NCBI GenBank assembly: GCA_023428185.1 | Contig: JAEYYZ010000091.1 | Span: forward strand, 1-7,676 | Origin: Actinomycetes bacterium | GTDB taxonomy: Bacteria; Actinomycetota; Actinomycetes; Actinomycetales; Demequinaceae | Reading direction: 5' to 3' | Length of the DNA stretch: 7,676 nucleotides | Shown here: piece by piece, positions 5,905 through 7,676 of the stretch | Layout: each line of letters opens with the position of its first letter | Numbering within the stretch: the stretch's first letter is position 1 | Made by a program: the position numbers and the translations under genes | The notes under the pieces: model-generated | Databases searched by the model: none | Told to the model about the DNA's origin: nothing | The model's input: the letters and a program-made list of their open reading frames with translations, nothing else

Positions 5905-6402
5905 CTAGAGTGCCGCACGCTCCGCCAGTACAGCGCCGATTCCCTGGGCCCATGCCCTAATCTCAGCAAAGTCGCGAAAGTCGCCCAACGGTGGATCGAG
6001 TGCCCTGATGAGAGCCTTTTCACCCACATTGAGCTTGCTCGGGTCGAGAGCTCCTGTGAAGCGCTTGTGTTCATGGGCGTTTACCGTGTCCGACAGCTTG
6101 TACGCCTCATCCTTCGGTTGCCCTTCAGACACGATGGTTTCGATCCCCACAGAGAACGTCCATACTTCCCGATGCCGCAGCACCGGCGCGTGGTCCCGCA
6201 TGAGTTCCTCTGCGTCCCGACGCCACAGGCCTCCATAGACCGCGCTACCGATCACAGCGGCGTCATAGGCCACTACGGAGAGCACTTCATGGGCGTCCAT
6301 AATGTCCACTTCGAAGCCCAACACGGCAAGTTCCTTGCCTATTATCTGCGCTACTTCGCGGGTGGAACCATACTTGCTGCCCGCGGCCACGAGAACCTTC
6401 AT
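5905..6402 (-). CDS. Flavodoxin-domain protein, second of a tandem pair (HemG-like)
   Basis: This is a 165-residue small flavoprotein of the flavodoxin / HemG-like (Flavodoxin_5) type, expected to bind FMN and carry out an electron-transfer or oxidoreductase reaction in the cytoplasm. Visible landmarks are the first beta strand MKVLVAAGS, the phosphate-binding loop SKYGSTREVA (9-18), the GSAVYGGLW segment (52-60) near the flavin, and the family's end pattern FTGALD (116-120 region) with LGDFRDFAEIRAWA (about 139-152). The start is the ATG at 6402: it aligns with the neighbour's MKVLV start and overlaps that gene's TGA as ATGA. A longer in-frame start at 6471 would add 23 unrelated residues inside the neighbour gene. 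Menaquinone-dependent protoporphyrinogen oxidase (HemG) is the nearest characterised relative, but no heme genes are in view, so I leave the substrate open. Confidence 0.88.
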   Translation of the reverse strand: MKVLVAAGSKYGSTREVAQIIGKELAVLGFEVDIMDAHEVLSVVAYDAAVIGSAVYGGLWRRDAEELMRDHAPVLRHREVWTFSVGIETIVSEGQPKDEAYKLSDTVNAHEHKRFTGALDPSKLNVGEKALIRALDPPLGDFRDFAEIRAWAQGIGAVLAERAAL

Positions 6403-6902
6403 GAATGACCCTGCTCTTCCTTGTTGAGGGCATCGGCAATGCCGGTTGCCCACGTAGTGATCTCTTCCCAATCGCGGTCGTCGCTGTCGGTGGCGCCCAC
6501 CATCTGCGTGATGAACCGCTCCCCCACTGTCAGGCGTGATTTGTCCAGTTTGCCGCCAAACACCTTGAGGGTCCGTGCCGCGACAAGCGAACCGAGTGCC
6601 ACACCGTTGCTGCCGCTCTCGATCAGATCGACATTGCCTACAGGTCCTGTCTCTAAGAGCCAGATGGGCTTGGCTCGCAGGTCGTCAGCACGAATTTCTA
6701 GGAATCTCACCGCCTCAGACCTCCAGGATCCTCCGTATACGGCACTGCCACACACCACGGCGTGGAAGTGCTCCAACGCGATATCAGGATCGGGAACCGC
6801 CTGGTAAACCTCGTGACCCGCCTCTGCAATGACCCGCGCGATGGCATCGCCGATTTCGGCGGTGGAACCGTGCTTCGAGGCGACGGTGACGAGGACCTTC
6901 AT
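6399..6902 (-). CDS. Flavodoxin-domain protein, first of a tandem pair (HemG-like)
   Basis: This is a 167-residue paralog of the next gene, also of the flavodoxin / HemG-like type. It has MKVLVTVAS, the FMN phosphate loop SKHGSTAEIG (9-18), GSAVYGGSW (52-60), VFGGKLD (about 114-120), and DDRDWEEITTWA (about 141-152), the usual closing helix of this group. The two proteins share their layout residue for residue in the first 60 positions, and the first 13 coding bases of the genes differ at a single position, so they arose by tandem duplication or are long-standing partners. The start ATG at 6902 has a strong GGGAGGGG site (6907-6914). The stop overlaps the next start as ATGA, indicating coupled translation and possibly a fixed ratio or heterodimer. 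It lies 69 bases after pyruvate carboxylase on the same strand. Exact redox partner unknown. Confidence 0.88.
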   Translation of the reverse strand: MKVLVTVASKHGSTAEIGDAIARVIAEAGHEVYQAVPDPDIALEHFHAVVCGSAVYGGSWRSEAVRFLEIRADDLRAKPIWLLETGPVGNVDLIESGSNGVALGSLVAARTLKVFGGKLDKSRLTVGERFITQMVGATDSDDRDWEEITTWATGIADALNKEEQGHS

Positions 6903-6906
6903 GGTG

Positions 6907-6914
6907 CCCCTCCC
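6907..6914 (-). promoter_or_regulatory. Ribosome binding site of the first flavodoxin gene
   Basis: Read on minus, GGGAGGGG has its GGAGG core 6 bases before the ATG at 6902, ideal spacing. It supports that start and suggests strong translation of the pair. Confidence 0.75.
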
Positions 6915-6933
6915 TTTGGTTCCATCCTTGCGT

Positions 6934-6966
6934 GGGACCTAGGACGTGGGGCAGGACGATGGTCCC
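6934..6966. repeat. Inverted repeat enclosing a direct repeat in the pyc-flavodoxin gap
   Basis: GGGACC (6934-6939) and GGTCCC (6961-6966) are inverted around 21 bases that contain AGGACG twice (6941-6946 and 6953-6958), 12 bases apart. It lies just after the pyc stop on minus and before the flavodoxin ribosome binding site. There is no T run, so it is a poor intrinsic terminator; it could be a weak attenuator or binding site, or chance. Confidence 0.25.
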
Positions 6967-6971
6967 TAGAC

Positions 6972-7676
6972 CTACTCGATGACGAGCACGAGGTCGCCGC
7001 CTTGGAGGGGTTCGGCGCCTTGGAGTGCGATCCGCTTGACGGTGCCGGCCACGGGCGTGGTGATTGAGGCTTCCATCTTCATTGCCTCGATGGTCGCCAC
7101 CGCAGCGCCTGCGGCCACGGTGTCTCCTTCGGCAACAGTCACCGTCACCGCTCCTGCGAATGGTGCACCAATCTGGCCGGGAACTGCCGGGTCTGCTTTC
7201 TCGCGCGCCACGACCTTCACCTCGGCGTTGAGGTCACGTACCTGGACCGGCCGGATCTGTCCGTTGTAGTTGAACATGACCCAACGCATGCCGTGCTCGT
7301 CCGGCACACCCAGCGCTTCCAGCATGACGAGCATGGACACACCACGCTCAAGCTCCACGGTGATTTCTTCCCCGCTGCCCTCGGTCATGCCATACAAATA
7401 GTGATAGGTGTCGAGCACAGAGATGTCGCCGTATTCCCTCACCATCGCCTCGAACTCCTTGGCTGGGCCGGGGAACAGCAGTTCGTTGAGCCTTTGCTGG
7501 CGGAAAGTCCCTGGTACAGCGAGGATATCCATGTCTTCTTGGGACAGCTCGGCCTGTTCCTTGGCGGCAGGGCGACCCTCGAGTGCCTTTGCTCTGAAGG
7601 GCTCTGGCCAACCGCCAGGCGGGTCCCCAAGCTCTCCCCTAAGGAAGCCGATGACGGAGTCCGGCACGTCGTACGA
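6972..7676 (-). CDS. pyc: Pyruvate carboxylase, C-terminal part with biotin carrier domain (5' truncated)
   Basis: These are the last 234 codons of a biotin-dependent carboxylase, best read as pyruvate carboxylase, which makes oxaloacetate from pyruvate, bicarbonate and ATP to refill the TCA cycle. The frame is open to the window edge (it begins SYDVPDSVIGFLRGELG), so the GTG at 7667 is internal. The segment up to about residue 85 is the end of the carboxyltransferase domain. Next comes the allosteric/tetramerisation region with YLYGM, GEEITVELERG and VMFNYNGQIRPV, then the biotinyl domain with the hallmark EAMKMEA. The biotinylated lysine codon is at 7077-7079. The biotin carrier at the C-terminus of a protein that also holds a carboxyltransferase is the single-chain pyruvate carboxylase layout (usually over 1,100 residues), though the N-terminal biotin carboxylase lies outside the window. 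A separate decarboxylase alpha subunit is a less likely alternative. Confidence 0.93.
   Translation of the reverse strand, partial: SYDVPDSVIGFLRGELGDPPGGWPEPFRAKALEGRPAAKEQAELSQEDMDILAVPGTFRQQRLNELLFPGPAKEFEAMVREYGDISVLDTYHYLYGMTEGSGEEITVELERGVSMLVMLEALGVPDEHGMRWVMFNYNGQIRPVQVRDLNAEVKVVAREKADPAVPGQIGAPFAGAVTVTVAEGDTVAAGAAVATIEAMKMEASITTPVAGTVKRIALQGAEPLQGGDLVLVIE

Noticed and set aside
6403..6471. N-terminal extension of the second flavodoxin from an ATG at 6471
   Set aside because: It would overlap the upstream gene by over 70 bases and put 23 unrelated residues before the first beta strand of the flavodoxin fold.
7665..7667. GTG as a start for a short stand-alone biotin carrier protein
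   Set aside because: The frame stays open to the window edge and the sequence before it (SYDV) continues the pyruvate carboxylase pattern.
1..7676. Mobile element, CRISPR array, tRNA/rRNA, defence or biosynthetic system
   Set aside because: No transposase, regular repeat array, RNA gene or accessory gene cassette is visible; all genes are conserved core actinobacterial families.

Overview
This window is a piece of an actinobacterial (Actinomycetota) chromosome, probably from the Micrococcales/Actinomycetales side. The evidence is GC-rich coding sequence, an RbpA protein (a transcription factor found only in actinobacteria), a HelY-type helicase, separate Lnt and polyprenol-phosphate-mannose synthase genes, and GTG starts. 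I cannot assign a genus. I see no mobile element, CRISPR array, tRNA or rRNA, and no gene-free stretch longer than about 300 bases. This is a conserved core region, and I found no convincing undescribed multi-gene system in it.

Left part, plus strand (1-5375): four tightly packed genes. They are the 3' end of a YegS/DgkB-type lipid kinase, a complete HelY (Ski2/Mtr4-like) helicase, apolipoprotein N-acyltransferase (lnt), and polyprenol monophosphomannose synthase (ppm). Gaps are 9 and 30 bases, and lnt and ppm overlap by 7 bases. Three of the four genes act on envelope lipids: lipid phosphorylation, N-acylation of lipoproteins, and supply of the mannosyl donor for lipoglycans and mannoproteins. 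The helicase is the outlier and belongs to RNA/DNA metabolism. Both helY and lnt begin with GTG exactly 6 bases after a TANNNT hexamer, the geometry of leaderless actinobacterial transcripts, and neither has a well-spaced ribosome binding site.

Middle (5363-5408): a strong bidirectional hairpin terminator separates ppm from the convergent rbpA gene and overlaps the ppm stop codon.

Right part, minus strand (5420-7676), in transcription order: the 3' end of pyruvate carboxylase (biotin carrier domain at the end), two tandem flavodoxin-domain (HemG-like) paralogs joined by an ATGA stop/start overlap, a 149-base spacer, then rbpA. The spacer holds a near-consensus promoter of the sigma-R/SigH thiol-stress class (GGAAC-N18-GTT) in front of rbpA, plus a 14-base AT-rich inverted repeat and a GC-rich hairpin. 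The most interesting local points are this promoter, the unusual CxC zinc site and weakly charged linker of RbpA, the coupled flavodoxin pair, and the possible leaderless starts.
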